Source: Datnioides undecimradiatus
Taxonomy: Eukaryota > Chordata > Actinopteri > Lobotiformes > Datnioididae
Length of the DNA: 64,000 bases
Direction: 5' to 3'
Assembly (NCBI GenBank): GCA_008933995.1
Contig: WARS01000015.1
Location: 15,694,957-15,758,956, forward strand
Of the stretch, positions 25,501 through 35,237 are shown one piece after another (positions within the stretch are counted from its first letter, which is position 1; every line of letters begins with the position of its first letter). The position numbers and the translations under genes were made by a program. The notes beneath the pieces are model-generated. The model was not told where the DNA came from, did not search any database, and saw only the letters and a list, made by a program, of their open reading frames with translations.

Positions 25501-28500
25501 TAGCAGCTGCGCTCTGCTGCCACCTTGTGGTTGCTGCCAGCAGGTGTGTTCCTATATTGCAAAATGTTTGAAGGACCTCGCACGAGTTTGGATACATTTA
25601 TCACGTTGAATCACCGCATTTTGTGTTTTGCACTGAGAAATTGTGACATATATTGAAGCACGAAGTCTGATATGAATATCCACCACTGTATCTGCTCCTC
25701 TCTGCAGGGCGCCCAGCTCCTCACAGCGGCTAAAGGACTGTCCAATCTCAAGGTAACACACAGGCCATAGAACAAGGCACATGTGAAATCCTGGATTTTG
25801 ATTTCCTGCTTGGCACCTTGAGGGTCAGAGCCTTGATGCAAACAAACATGCAGCACTTACCGCACACAAGTTTGTGATGGCTTATTAGTCAAACCATTTA
25901 GAAGAAGAAGTCAAATTAGATACATAGACCACATGTTCTTACAGGTGGTGTCTGTTGGAAGAACCTTAAGTTGAAGTATTTGTACTTCAGTCATTTTGGC
26001 TGTCTGTTAAAGCTGCAAATAGGAGGTTGCATAATGAAGACTAGCTGAGCAAAATGTAAATGTAGAAGGTAAATTCAAGTTGTTTTTCCCTGACTTCAGC
26101 AGTAAATGTTGAGCATTTCACCACAAACTGCTGCTCACCAAACTGAAGTCTCTATAATTTGTTTCCCTGAGAACTATTCAGTCAGTTAAAGAAGACGCTA
26201 ATGGTGAAGTTCACTGTCACCGTGGATGTGCTGACAGTGGATCATTGGTCTGCTAAATTGATGCATATTATTATGTAAATATGATCACGTTTAGAATCAC
26301 AAACAAAACTGGGATTTATGATTTTGCCCGTTTCAGTTTGGTTTTGATTTGTTTGTTTCGATTTGTGTTGCTGTGATGAGTCCAGTGACTAATGTCCAAT
26401 AAACCCTGGTTGCTATAGGGAGGTGGTGAAGCCAAAACGCTGACGCCCAAACAGTGCATAATTATCGACGCAGGGCTGGAGACCATCAAGGTAGGTGGAG
26501 AGGGGCGCGTTCAAACATCTGAAATCCACACATCAGGCAAGAGCTCGACCTGATACTTGCAAATGCAAATGAGAAATGCTTCCTGCATATTGAACAGATC
26601 GGCTGCTTTCTCAGGAACATTCACACGGAATGACATAATAACATTTTATATGTACATACCTGTGTTTATATGGATTTTTAATTCTCATCTATACGAGACA
26701 ATATACTGTACTAGATGTGCACTTACCATTTTAGTTTAGAGTATTAGCATTATCACTGTGTAGTTTAACTACAAATAAGGGTCTTTTTACGACTGTATTT
26801 CAAATTAGATTTTGTGTAGGGTTCCTCCTACACAAATTAAATAAATAAATAAATACATAAATGCTTAAACTGCTTGATCCTTATTCATATATACAAATAC
26901 ATTTTATTATTAATCAGAGAAAAAAGCATTTACAGCCTCTCCGCCTTGAATTCATCCAATTCTACTCTTGATTTTAGTAGAATACAAATTTCCTATTAGC
27001 CTTCTGTGTCATTAAACCTTTGCATATTTCCCAGTGTTTTTAATGTAATTGTAAATATTTTTGGGAAAATAATCATTTTCTGTCAAATTTAATAATAATA
27101 ATAATAATAATACCATACTTTTAGAAATATTTAGACCTGCAATTATCAGCTTTGACCGTGTACTTTCTTATATTGTGATTCTGGTGTTGTTTATAATTTG
27201 TTTGTTGTCTTGATTATGCTTCCTGTTACTTTTGTCCTGTTTTTGTTTTTGTTTTATGTACTTACTTACTACTATAATCTGTATCTCACCTTCACCCTGC
27301 TGCTCTCTTTGTTTCCTTCAGCAATACTTCCATGCAGGTGGAAACGGGCTGAAGAAGGCGTTTGTCGAGAAAAGTCCTGAACTGGCTTCACTGCGTTACG
27401 CTCTGTCCCTCTACTCCCAGAGCACCGATGCTCTCATCAAGACCTTTGTCACCACGCAACACTCTCAAGGTGACACACAGATGCATCCACCCACAGACAC
27501 ACTGCATGTACAGTATGTTGGCTTTGTGTCCCTCTAAGTGGTTCACGTTGGCTCAGAAGTTCCCTAAAGCTGTCTGCTCTTCCCTGTCCTCTCAGTGCAC
27601 GATGGGATGGGCATCAGAATCACTGGCAATGAGAAGATTCGGCCTGACAGAGGTAAGTCGGCTACACTCTGAGGTTACAGCGTTTCTTAGTGTTCATTTA
27701 GTTCCATAAAGACAAATACACATCTGTCAAAGCTGAAGGAACACCCAAATCTGCACTCTATTTGGTGATGAAACAGTGCACAGTAAACAGTTACAGTATA
27801 TTTCACTGATTCTTTGTTAATAAAAACAGGTGTGTAACTGTAATATGATTGAATTATAAAACTTGATGCTTCGCCTGCAACAGAGGTTTCCAGATTTTAG
27901 AATCATGTCCTCGTCGTCCCTGGTGCAGCAAAGCACATACCTCACTCTGTGTCTCGGTACAGTCTGTAAATGATGCTATAAATTAGAAACTTTATCTAAA
28001 ACTGACTATAAAAGTGTAAGATATGGTGTTGCATCTTTAATGTTACCCACTTTTAAATGATCCTCATCATCCCCCTCTGTGGTGAGAAAAAGGAATTTTT
28101 AACAAGTTTGCCCAAAGCTGAAATGTGACTTAAGACAGTGGGGCACTGCAGCAGCAGTAAGATCAATAACCCAATAAAGAATAAAAGGAAAACATGTGAG
28201 TGGGTTTTAAAGATGTTAATCATATTTAACGCGCGATGTGTTTGTTGTGCTCTGCAGGCTCGGGGGTAGAGAAGCCCATCGGAGAGGCTATTCTGCAGAT
28301 CGACATGATGCTCGGGAAGGAGCGCAAAGTCAATGTCAGAGGTGAGACTCTAGATTCGAAATACGGAATGTCTCAAACCTAACCACCTGTAAATCTTAAT
28401 CTTTAGTCCAGGCCCAACTCTTAAATTAAGACTTTAAAGGGCCCTACTGGTGTTTATGCATGTTTCAGCTCAATAAAGATATTTCAACTTTATTTCTTTG

Positions 28501-29193
28501 GATTATCCAGAAAATAGGCCCTTAAAACTTTGTAGTAATATGACTTTATGTAAACATCAGTATAGGTATAAGTGAAAACACACAAGCAAATAATCACTCG
28601 GTACCATAACAAATGCTGAATCTCTCTCTGTCTCATCTCTTCTCTCCTTTCTCCATCCAGTCATCGCAGTGAATGACATGAAGTGGCAAACATCCGGGAT
28701 GTTCCGGCCTTTCGTTGAAGTCTCCATGGTCGGTCCCTTCCTTGCCGACAAGAAGCGCAAGTTCACCACAAAATCCAAAAACAACAGCTGGTCTGCAAAG
28801 TTCAACGAGGCTTTCCAGTTGTGAGTGTGAAATCTGAACTCTTACACCTGCAAATGACCTAAAATGTGTTGTCGCTCATCTGTGTTTTCTGTTTCTCTAC
28901 TGCTCTGTAGCGTCCTGGGTAAGGAGTCCCCAGACTGCTATGAGCTCCAGGTGACGGTGAAGGACTACTGCTTCGGCAGAGCTGACCGGGTGGTCGGCAT
29001 GGCCGTGGTTCAGCTGCGTGACGTTGCTGACCGCAAGAGCTGTGTGTGCTGGTGTCCGCTCGGGCCGCGCATACAAACCGACGAGACGGGCATGACGGTG
29101 ATGCGTATCCTGTCGCAGCGGCCCGCTGACGAGGTGGCCAAGGAGTTTGTCAAGCTGAAATCTGAACTTCGTCCTGTGGAGGAGGGCAGATGA
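2775..29193 (+). CDS. unc13b: protein unc-13 homolog (Munc13), 3' part: C-terminal MUN domain and C2C domain
   Basis: UNC13 proteins act at presynaptic active zones, where the MUN domain opens syntaxin and templates SNARE assembly so that vesicles become fusion-ready. Exons: 2775-2918, 6558-6635, 6941-7018, thirteen microexons between 8155 and 18176 (listed separately), 22430-22518, 22631-22768, 24411-24534, 25708-25752, 26419-26490, 27322-27469, 27596-27652, 28258-28341, 28661-28820 and 28911-29193. They total 1842 bp and keep one frame to TGA 29191-29193. Family signatures include [82 protein letters not shown] and the C2C tail [19 protein letters not shown]. The gene is 5'-partial, since the C1, C2B and early MUN exons lie upstream. 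C2C residues such as [16 protein letters not shown] and CWCPLG look closer to UNC13B than to UNC13A or UNC13C, but this paralogue call is from memory and tentative. Confidence 0.93.
4062..4091 (+). repeat. CA microsatellite
   Basis: About 15 CA units in an unc13 intron. Confidence 0.95.
6524..6541 (+). repeat. TG microsatellite next to an unc13 acceptor
   Basis: About 9 TG units, ending 16 bases before exon 6558. Confidence 0.95.
7019..8154 (+). other. unc13 intron before microexon 1
   Basis: A possible extra microexon lies at 8016-8039 (see findings). Otherwise no recognisable feature. Confidence 0.5.
8123..8140 (+). repeat. TG microsatellite next to microexon 1
   Basis: About 9 TG units, ending 14 bases before the exon. 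Confidence 0.95.
8155..8175 (+). CDS. unc13b: unc13 microexon 1 (21 bp, LTAEEER)
   Basis: The acceptor is a TG repeat followed by TTTTTCTCTCTACAG; the donor is GTATGT. Both ends are phase 0. The peptide is acidic and opens the insert after GAKQ. Confidence 0.78.
8504..8542 (+). CDS. unc13b: unc13 microexon 2 (39 bp, [13 protein letters not shown])
   Basis: The acceptor is CTTCTTTCCAAAAG and the donor is GTGGGT, phase 0 at both ends. Nine of 13 residues are acidic. A TGC lies just upstream of the pyrimidine tract. Confidence 0.78.
8796..8834 (+). repeat. solo end of a Tc1/mariner-type element
   Basis: The string TACAGGGGTGTCCACAAACT, followed by TTTGGCTATATATGG, matches the terminal repeat of common fish Tc1-like elements as I remember it. 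No matching opposite end was seen nearby, so this is a relic. Confidence 0.45.
9234..9266 (+). CDS. unc13b: unc13 microexon 3 (33 bp, [11 protein letters not shown])
   Basis: The acceptor is TACCACCTCCACCAG and the donor is GTGGGT, phase 0 at both ends. Acidic peptide. Confidence 0.72.
9410..9424 (+). CDS. unc13b: unc13 microexon 4 (15 bp, SEESK)
   Basis: The acceptor TGGCTGCCAG has a weak pyrimidine tract and a TGC directly before it; the donor is the good site GTGAGA. Phase 0 at both ends. This is the least certain member because it is short and its acceptor is poor. Confidence 0.58.
9567..9596 (+). CDS. unc13b: unc13 microexon 5 (30 bp, [10 protein letters not shown])
   Basis: The acceptor is TCTCCATTTCCACACCAG and the donor is GTAAGA, both strong. 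Phase 0 at both ends. The serine/acid-rich peptide contains possible casein-kinase-2-type sites. Confidence 0.78.
9597..12615 (+). other. 3 kb unc13 intron between microexons 5 and 6
   Basis: AT-rich, with a TATATATA tract near 10110-10150 and a short AAT-rich tract near 11466-11505. No recognisable exon or element. Confidence 0.5.
12616..12642 (+). CDS. unc13b: unc13 microexon 6 (27 bp, VDNKEKEKQ)
   Basis: The acceptor is CCCGTTTGCCCCTAG; the donor GTCGGT is unusual but follows CAG. Phase 0. It resembles microexon 10 in length, phase and its KEKQ ending. Confidence 0.72.
13439..13483 (+). CDS. unc13b: unc13 microexon 7 (45 bp, [15 protein letters not shown])
   Basis: The acceptor is TTGTCCTCCTGTAG and the donor is GTTTGC. 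Phase 0. Eight acidic residues. Confidence 0.78.
13636..13672 (+). repeat. TG microsatellite
   Basis: About 18 TG units with one C interruption, 150 bases after microexon 7. Confidence 0.95.
14135..14149 (+). CDS. unc13b: unc13 microexon 8 (15 bp, LDKEK)
   Basis: The acceptor is CTCTTTTCTTTGTCCAAAAG and the donor GTGAGT is ideal. Phase 0. With microexon 4 it is one of the two shortest exons in the window. Confidence 0.72.
14260..14280 (+). CDS. unc13b: unc13 microexon 9 (21 bp, SASKKEK)
   Basis: The acceptor follows a long T-rich tract and ends TCCTCCTAG; the donor is GTCTGT. Phase 0. It lies only 110 bp after microexon 8. Confidence 0.72.
15779..15805 (+). CDS. unc13b: unc13 microexon 10 (27 bp, AEKKDKEKQ)
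   Basis: The acceptor is TGTCCTTGCAG and the donor is GTTGGT. Phase 0. Lysine/glutamate repeat, similar to microexon 6. Confidence 0.76.
16115..16135 (+). CDS. unc13b: unc13 microexon 11 (21 bp, EDNNSKQ)
   Basis: The acceptor is CTTGTCTTTGCCCCAAAG and the donor is GTGGGT. Phase 0 at both ends. Confidence 0.72.
17166..17186 (+). CDS. unc13b: unc13 microexon 12 (21 bp, LKEDVNK)
   Basis: The acceptor is a run of about 15 T followed by CTCTTACCAG, very strong; the donor is GTCTGT. Phase 0. Confidence 0.76.
18150..18176 (+). CDS. unc13b: unc13 microexon 13 (27 bp, TEATAAAKK)
   Basis: The acceptor is CTTTCTGTCTTTCTTGGAAG and the donor is GTACAG. Phase 0. Last member before the 4.25 kb intron that leads to the next constitutive MUN exon. 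Confidence 0.7.
18279..18299 (+). repeat. TG microsatellite
   Basis: About 10 TG units, 100 bases after microexon 13. Confidence 0.95.
20660..22175 (-). mobile_element. possible degenerate unidentified element
   Basis: On the - strand the block begins at about 22175 with GGAGCCTCATTTATCAAACG, a string resembling ends of dispersed fish repeats. It then holds three separated open stretches at 21601-21323, 21251-20967 and 20908-20663, whose base composition is less AT-rich than the surrounding intron. I do not recognise their translations. Boundaries and identity are uncertain; the block could also be a decayed retrocopy. Confidence 0.28.
22430..26490 (+). CDS. unc13b: unc13 MUN-domain exons downstream of the microexon array
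   Basis: Five exons. 22430-22518 opens with [16 protein letters not shown] and ends on two bases of a Ser codon. 22631-22768 runs from [16 protein letters not shown] to FLDG and ends on two bases of an Asn codon. 24411-24534 opens with [17 protein letters not shown] and ends with VLPQSNDSL. 25708-25752 encodes [15 protein letters not shown]. 26419-26490 encodes [13 protein letters not shown] to LETIK. Split codons join correctly to Ser and Asn. The loop after VLP is short compared with the long optional segment I recall in rat Munc13-1. Confidence 0.92.
22531..22560 (+). repeat. CA microsatellite
   Basis: 15 CA units, starting 12 bases after the donor of exon 22430-22518, in the 112 bp intron. 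Confidence 0.95.
22769..24410 (+). other. unc13 intron
   Basis: 1.6 kb with no recognisable gene or element. Confidence 0.5.
24535..25707 (+). other. unc13 intron with a ZNF143-like motif
   Basis: It contains ACTACATTTCCCAAAATGCA at 24643-24662 (see findings). Nothing else recognised. Confidence 0.5.
24643..24662 (+). promoter_or_regulatory. ZNF143/STAF-like binding motif
   Basis: The sequence closely follows the known ACTACAnnTCCCAnnATGC consensus. It lies in an intron, not at a recognised promoter, so function is unproven. Confidence 0.35.
26491..27321 (+). other. unc13 intron
   Basis: AT-rich, with an AAT microsatellite at 27091-27112 and nothing else recognised. Confidence 0.5.
27091..27112 (+). 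repeat. AAT microsatellite
   Basis: About 7 AAT units. Confidence 0.9.
27322..29193 (+). CDS. unc13b: unc13 end of MUN and C2C domain exons
   Basis: 27322-27469 holds [20 protein letters not shown] and the following helix. 27596-27652 is a 57 bp exon, phase 1 at both ends ([19 protein letters not shown]), and could be skipped in frame. 28258-28341, 28661-28820 and 28911-29193 form the C2C domain ([47 protein letters not shown]), ending [17 protein letters not shown]2C is the membrane-contacting C-terminal C2 domain of the family. The acceptor of 28661 has an unusually long CT tract. Confidence 0.93.
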
Positions 29194-29696
29194 GCCGCGG
29201 CGCTGAGTTGAGATGCCGACGTGACACTGATATGGATCATGGTCAGAGTTTAGAGTCAGGGCTGCTTGCTGTTCACAGCTTTGTCTAGTGTTTATGAGCG
29301 CTGTCACCTTCATCCTGAGTGAACACTATTAAAGCTCCTCACTGGTGATATCCATCATGGAGGGGATCCCTCATAAGACACAGGAGACACACACAAATTG
29401 ACTTTTATCATAGTAATGCTAAGAAGGACATGTATTTAAGGTACATAGGTACATTGTGAAAGGAGACAGACACTCCCAAAAAGTTGAAAATGAAATTGAA
29501 AGTTGAAATTGAAAAGTTGAAAAAAGAATATATCAGGACTAAAATCTAAAAAAATGTAGTATTAAATTAATAGATTTAGTTTGTCTCTTCTAATTCTAAT
29601 GACGTCTGTAGCACATTAAATCTGGATAAGATCTGTCAAATGCTGACCTTAAAATGGTAAATAGCAGCTTTTTACCAAACATCAAGTCACAGGACA

Positions 29697-29702
29697 AATA
29701 AA
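29697..29702 (+). other. candidate polyadenylation hexamer for unc13
   Basis: AATAAA about 500 bp after the unc13 stop, followed by T/GT-rich sequence. Later sites are possible, since AT-rich 3'-UTR-like DNA runs to about 31500. Confidence 0.35.
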
Positions 29703-31998
29703 TGGATTTGTCTCCTTCTGTCTGTCCCCAAATGGGAACTTTTGACTGCTTTTAAGAGACTGTTTGACGATCAGACAGAACTATGACCTGAGATGAGACA
29801 GAGTTGGAGGAAGTGGTCCCAGATTCTTGTCCTCTTTGAGCCTTTGCGGCCTTTTGACTTCTTACAAATAAGATATCTATACCAGTGTTGACTCTGGTAT
29901 CCAACACCAGTCATTTATTTATTCATGAAGATACATTCATGAACAAGAGTCATCAGAGTTTGACTTTGGGAATTTAGTAGCTTACTGCTATTCCCAACTG
30001 AAGCAAAAAGTGTGTGGTTATTTTTTAAAAGAACCACAGGATACTCATTATTCTAACAACATGACAACAGAATTGGGTGCAACGCACATCGGACGCATCA
30101 CATGTCACATCCTTTGATTCACCCCTGTAGCATCAGATCCATCTCACCGGAGGAAGTAGTCAGGATACTGTAGCCACAACATGCCAAACTAGAGAGTGAA
30201 TGCACGTCTACACTGGGAAATGCGTTAGGTCCTCGGAGAAGTGTGTCAAGATGCTCCTTATATGTGTGTTGACTTTTAAAGGTGAACTTCTGGAAAAGCT
30301 TTTCCCAGAGCAAATATACGAACCTTTGAGAGGAAAGACAAGATGACACACGAATTACATCGCCTTAAAAAAGCCGGCTAGCTGACGTAGCTAGCTCATC
30401 GTACTCGGTGGAACTGAGTGAAGATACATGATGCATGGTATATTTAAAGAGATTAAAGAAAGATTAAGATTTTTTTTAGGAGCAAAGAATTCTGGGTATA
30501 GTAGTTAAAAGTGTTGGACTGACTTCTGGACTGTGGCCTGTCGAACAAAGCGCACCTTCTCTGCACCGAGAAGAAATGCAGTGTCACAAGTTTTTAATTT
30601 AGCTCTTCTGTTTCTTGCCAAGCTTCAACCTGTGACTGTGACCACTGTTTACCTGTCGCCCTGCTCTGAGAGGAGAAAACCAAAACTTGACAACCTTTTC
30701 ATTGGGATTAAAAAGCGTCAGCACCTTTATTGAGTCTACTTTGGCAGTTTTAAGTTGAATGAGAACAAAAGTCTTTCAGATGCCACAGCCTTGCCATGCA
30801 TGCACTGTCACTGTACCAATCACATCTTTCTGATTGGTGTTTTGCATTAGGGGCACTACAAACTTGGACTTGGACTAAAAAGAAAACATGGAGGCAGGTT
30901 GTTCAGTTGACTCCAGTGTAACTGGGTTCCCACACTCTTGTCTGTCTACTACGTGCCAAGGAGCGCAAGTGTTCAGTGAGCCATGTTAAACTAGCTCTCT
31001 TCATGTATTTTGGGTTGTCTTCAGACAGATGTGGCCATTGTAGATGTCCCACGATTTACTCCAAGTTTGCCAAAAGCTGCACTTTGGCTCCAGACTCGAC
31101 AGGATGTGTTTGGTAGGATTTAGATGAGATGGAAACTAAATAGGGAAACTAAATAAGTTTTGTGTTCGGTTGGTTCTCCTGTACTAAAGTGAAAAAAAAC
31201 ATTTGCCTGCATTAGGGTTTAAGTGCATAAAGGAGCATCTCTTACGATGGCCACAGCTGTTGTGACAGCTGAACTCTTGCACTGTTTAAAATAACTGTAA
31301 GTTTGTAAAAAAAACAAAAAAAACAGAGCATGTATTTATTGTATACAAAGTCAGCTAGAATTGTGATCTTTTTCATGTATGTACTGTGAAATATGAAGAT
31401 TGAGCAAATGTATGTAAAGTAGGTATCATTATTCTAATGTGACATATGTTGAATATACTTGTAACAATATTTTGTATATAAAAATATTTATGAATCAAGA
31501 CAGTGAGTCCTGCCCATTTTGTGTATGTGTGTGTATTACAGATACTTCCTACGCTTATGTTCTCAGGAGCCAACACTTAATTAACAGTATGCTTGGCTAA
31601 CAGCAGCCGGTGCTGCGTTTGCTGCAAGGTAACTATGAATACATATACATTAATAATTTCAACTTCAAGATAATGAAGGAAAAATATTTTAAAAATTCAT
31701 AACTTCATGTACTAATCTCCTTCTGGTCTTCTGCAGGCAGAAGTATGATCTGTTCTTTAAAGATTCGACAGCCAGACATCAACAAACTTTATTCGTCATT
31801 TGATGACTCCTTTAGATTGGTTAGTGTCTGTTTGGGCTGACGTTGACTAGTGATAGACAGATACAATATGTTGCCTCACAACACTATAGCTCGCTCACAT
31901 TTTTTGTGAAAATGAAATTGTGTTTTTTGTGGTTCCAATGCTATGGTCAGAAATTTGAAATGAGCATTTTATGTTATTCATTTTACAAAACAATAATA

Positions 31999-32042
31999 TC
32001 CATCCATCCATTTTCTGTAACTGCTTTATCCCTTTCAGGGTA
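31999..32042 (+). repeat. fragment of dispersed fish repeat
   Basis: Matches, from memory, the widespread ATCCATCCATTTTCT ... GCTTTATCC motif of fish genomes. Only a fragment is present. Confidence 0.4.
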
Positions 32043-32952
32043 AAACTATTATATAATCATCTGATTTCTGCCACCAACCCCCCAAATCATTGCACATACC
32101 CCCAGTAAGAGGGATTGCTGGAAATCATAGGTCATATTAATGCCTTAAAGAGGCTGCTGTGTGCTCATGTTTAAGCTAGTGCCACTGAAAGTAGTGGTTT
32201 AATGTGAAACTAGAAAACCTCTGGCAGCATCTTTAATAACAAGCCCACTTAGTGCTCGTTGGGGTTTTTTTGGCTAAAAAAGACATAATTCTTGCATGGC
32301 ATGAAACATTTCAAATACATCAAATCTGATGCTACACAAAGATTTCCAGAAAGTTTTATAATGCCTACTGCAGGGAGTGAAAGAAGGAACGATATGAGAT
32401 GTAAGGAAGAGAAGAGGAATGAAGGAAAATGGGCGAAGTCAGGGATGGAGAAAAGGAATGAAACAATTAGTGGAGCGGAAAAAAGAGTGAAAGGGCCAGT
32501 TAATGTAAACAGGAAGGAGGAAGAGTCAGGAAAAGAACTTAAACTCTGTTTTCCTGGTTAGAGGTTGGAATGTCCCCAAACGGACTCTTCAGAGACGATT
32601 GAAAACACCAGTAGATTCCTATCTGTCTGCTGAAGCAGAAAAAGAGCATGTTGTCCCAGCGAGCTTTCCCTGTCCGAACAACTGATATTAAAATTCTTGT
32701 TTTTGCCAAAGCAAATAGCATCCAAGGCTTTTAAGAAGCAAAAAGGATGTTTGTGTATCTCAGAGTTCGTGTGCTGCCTTACACTCAGCAAGGACCAGCG
32801 TTTACCACAAATGGAGGATTTACAATGAGTGTCCTGCTCTTGCGGTGGCCTGAAAACACCCCCACACGAGGCTCATGTAGCCAAGAACGTTTCTTATTTT
32901 TAAAGAAAACAAAAGGTTTTTCCCGTTCGGACAAGTTTAGTTTAGACAAGAA

Positions 32953-33080
32953 CAACCTGTTTCTGGCCAGTGACGATGGTCTGTGCACCACCAATGACTG
33001 CGCATCTCAAGTTTCGACGCTGACGTTTGTGCTTGTGAATTAAAATTGCATGTAATTAAATTCAGGTCAGTGCTTGTAAG
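32953..33080 (+). repeat. diverged repeat copy A flanking the tRNA pair
   Basis: It aligns by eye to 34437-34577. Shared blocks are CAACC.GT.TCTG.CC near the start, CGACGCTGA/CAACGCTGA, TTGTGCT, and ATTAAATTCAGG followed by GATGCTTGTTA/CAGTGCTTGTA at the end. Family unknown. Confidence 0.5.
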
Positions 33081-33540
33081 AGTGTGTCACTCTGGACCAG
33101 ACTGGCACACTCCAACAGTTTGTGAAAACTTACACCGGTGTCATGTCTGGAGTGTTGTAGCTCAGTGGCACAGACCAGCATTTGTTTTTCTGTTGCAGAC
33201 AGAGACACATGACCACCTTAAATCTCTGGCATTTCATCTTCTGGATCAATCATCAGTTTATTCAGGCATCAACTGTTGAATCTGTGGTTTTGGGCCAAGT
33301 TATCTGTCTGTATGGCCTGTTGAAGCGGCTCCATGCTGGAAACCATTTATGTTACTGAGTGAACTTTTAGCGTTTTTAGTCGCATGACAAACGCTCAGTG
33401 ATGATCAGGAGTTGTCCTCTGGCCTCTTGCTGCAGCCTCATGTTTATCACTGACAATATGTCTCATCTTTATGCTTTCATGATGAATGCCTTCCTTTGAT
33501 ACATAAAAGCTTCTTTTACTAGAAGCAGCTTCATGTGTGT

Positions 33541-33622
33541 GTTGTTGTGGCCGAGAGGTTAAGGCGATGCACTTGAAATTCATTGGGGTTCCCCTGTGCA
33601 GGTTTGAATCCTGCCGGCAACA
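33541..33622 (+). pseudogene. tRNA-Ser(UGA) pseudogene or decayed gene
   Basis: 82 bases with a GTTGTTG/CGGCAAC acceptor stem (two G-U pairs), the D-arm string TGGCCGAGAGGTTAAGGCG, anticodon loop CTTGAAA with UGA, a long variable arm, and T-arm GGTTTGAATCC. Decay marks are a C-T mismatch in the anticodon stem, T in place of the invariant C of the TTC loop (damaging the B box), and no nearby T-run terminator. Confidence 0.75.
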
Positions 33623-34097
33623 ATTAGTGGTGATAAATTTATTGGAGTAAAGTATGACATCTTTACACTTTCAGTCCAAAATAGCAATGTGTTTGATCTC
33701 ATGTTACACTCTCTGATGAAACAATAGGGACTTGTACGGTATTTCTTCATTCTCAAGAGGTGTTTTGCTCCACAAGCACGGCAACGTTTCCGCCCAGCTG
33801 GCCTTCATCACTGACTGTTGATTGAGTGTTTAGGAATAAACTCTGGAACACTGCTCAACTATTGTTGAGGCTCCATGGCGTGACTTTATCGTTCCCAGAA
33901 AATTCTCACAAAATCATATCAACAGGACAGATCTGTATCATAAAAAAAGCAAATGGGGTAACAGTACGGATGCGAATAACAGTCGAGGGCAGTATTTCAT
34001 CAGAGAGAGTGATCCTTGAAATGAGACAACCTGAAGAAGGATGGAAGCAAAGATGACAGCTGTTCATGATGCTGGCAGAGTGACATAAGCTTACCCC

Positions 34098-34169
34098 AGG
34101 GGGCATCCGGACTTGAACCAGAGACCTCTTGATCTGCAGTCAAATGCTCTACCACTGAGCTATACCCCC
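34098..34169 (-). tRNA. tRNA-Cys(GCA)
   Basis: Read on the - strand, 72 bases: acceptor start GGGGGTATAGCTCAGTGGTA, anticodon loop containing TGCAG (anticodon GCA), variable loop, T-arm CTGGTTCAAGTCCGG, and 3' end TGCCCCC plus the discriminator T. All stems pair, and the A and B boxes match consensus. No TTTT terminator lies within about 100 bases downstream, so transcription by Pol III may be weak, or this may be a dispersed copy. Confidence 0.82.
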
Positions 34170-34436
34170 TCACTCACTTGACCTTTAGTGTTTTCAGACC
34201 CCATCAAACACAGGTGTTTGTGAGCCATAGCACCAGTACTCAGAACATTTCATCAACGTTCAGCTTACATGTGCAACTTTACAGGATATATGATCAATGG
34301 GAGCAGAAGGTTATCGCTTGTTCACGCTATTGATGACATGACAAGTTCCACATTGACACTGAATAACCAAACCCAATTATAACTGGTGTGTTTATGATAA
34401 TCTTTCATTGTGTTGTGGTGAAAGTTGAGCCCGGAT

Positions 34437-34577
34437 CAACCAGTCTCTGACCGCTGATGACTGTCTAAGCATTACCATTGCTGGCGCACGATGCACATGA
34501 TAGAGTCTCAACGCTGAGGATTGTGCTCGGGAATTTGCGTCTTGCAGGTGATTAAATTCAGGCCGATGCTTGTTAAA
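34437..34577 (+). repeat. diverged repeat copy B flanking the tRNA pair
   Basis: Homologous by eye to 32953-33080. It contains TGATGA at 34455-34460, TGATAGA at 34498-34504 and CTGA at 34514-34517, an arrangement reminiscent of box C, C' and D of C/D snoRNAs. The terminal stem is poor. Confidence 0.45.
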
Positions 34578-35088
34578 ATATACCTTGCTCTTGTCACAAT
34601 CCTATTTAGATTATTTCATTGTTTGTTCTGATGTATGATATGGCCTCCCCTCTTTTTTGTGTTGGCTGTCCTTAGCATTTCTGTCTCTGATGCTTACTGC
34701 ATATTGGTATACAGCTCTGTCTTTGAAGAAAAGGGGATTCCCCTTTTCTTCCCTGTGCAACATACAGTAGCTTCCCCTTTTAATACTATTTTGCCTGTTC
34801 TGCTTTTGTTTGTGCAACATTATAACATATAAATTGTGAAATTTGGTGCAAATCACGTGGTGGAAAAAAACAAAATAATGCATTTTCAATGTCTTTATTC
34901 ATGTGATCTTTGACAAACACTCTCTGCTCACTGATGCACGGTTGCTGCTGTGTCATGATGACGACAAGGAATCCTAGTTGAGAGGCAATCCCAGCAAATA
35001 AAACAGCGGTGTTTACTTAATATTGGGCTGAGGCGAGGTCGAAGGTCAGACCGCTCAACCACGACGGGCCGCTCAGCCTGAGCTGTCT

Positions 35089-35110
35089 CCACCGCTTAAA
35101 AGCGCGGTGG
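35089..35110 (+). promoter_or_regulatory. TATA-like element inside an inverted repeat, putative GST promoter
   Basis: CCACCGC and GCGGTGG form an inverted repeat around TTAAAAGC. The TTAAAA lies about 140 bp upstream of the GST start codon in locally GC-rich DNA, compatible with a core promoter and a start site near 35125. Confidence 0.3.
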
Positions 35111-35237
35111 GACTCACAGGGAGGAGAGGCGGAGTTCCGAGCAGGCAGAGAGCTGAGCGGGCGCGGCAGACAGAAGAGGACTTGAAAACACTGAGGGATC
35201 GTGGTGGAAACATCTGCAGCCTTCACTCTCTGACACG

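Larger units (their letters stand above)
29194..33540 (+). other. unc13 3' UTR and intergenic DNA
   Basis: No further protein gene was found. A short piece of a common fish repeat (CCATCCATCCATTTTCTGTA, then CTGCTTTATCC) is at about 31999-32040. A repeat unit is listed at 32953-33080. Confidence 0.5.

Noticed and set aside
33155..33180. tRNA-like A box (TAGCTCAGTGG)
   Set aside because: No B box, acceptor stem or cloverleaf could be formed around it.
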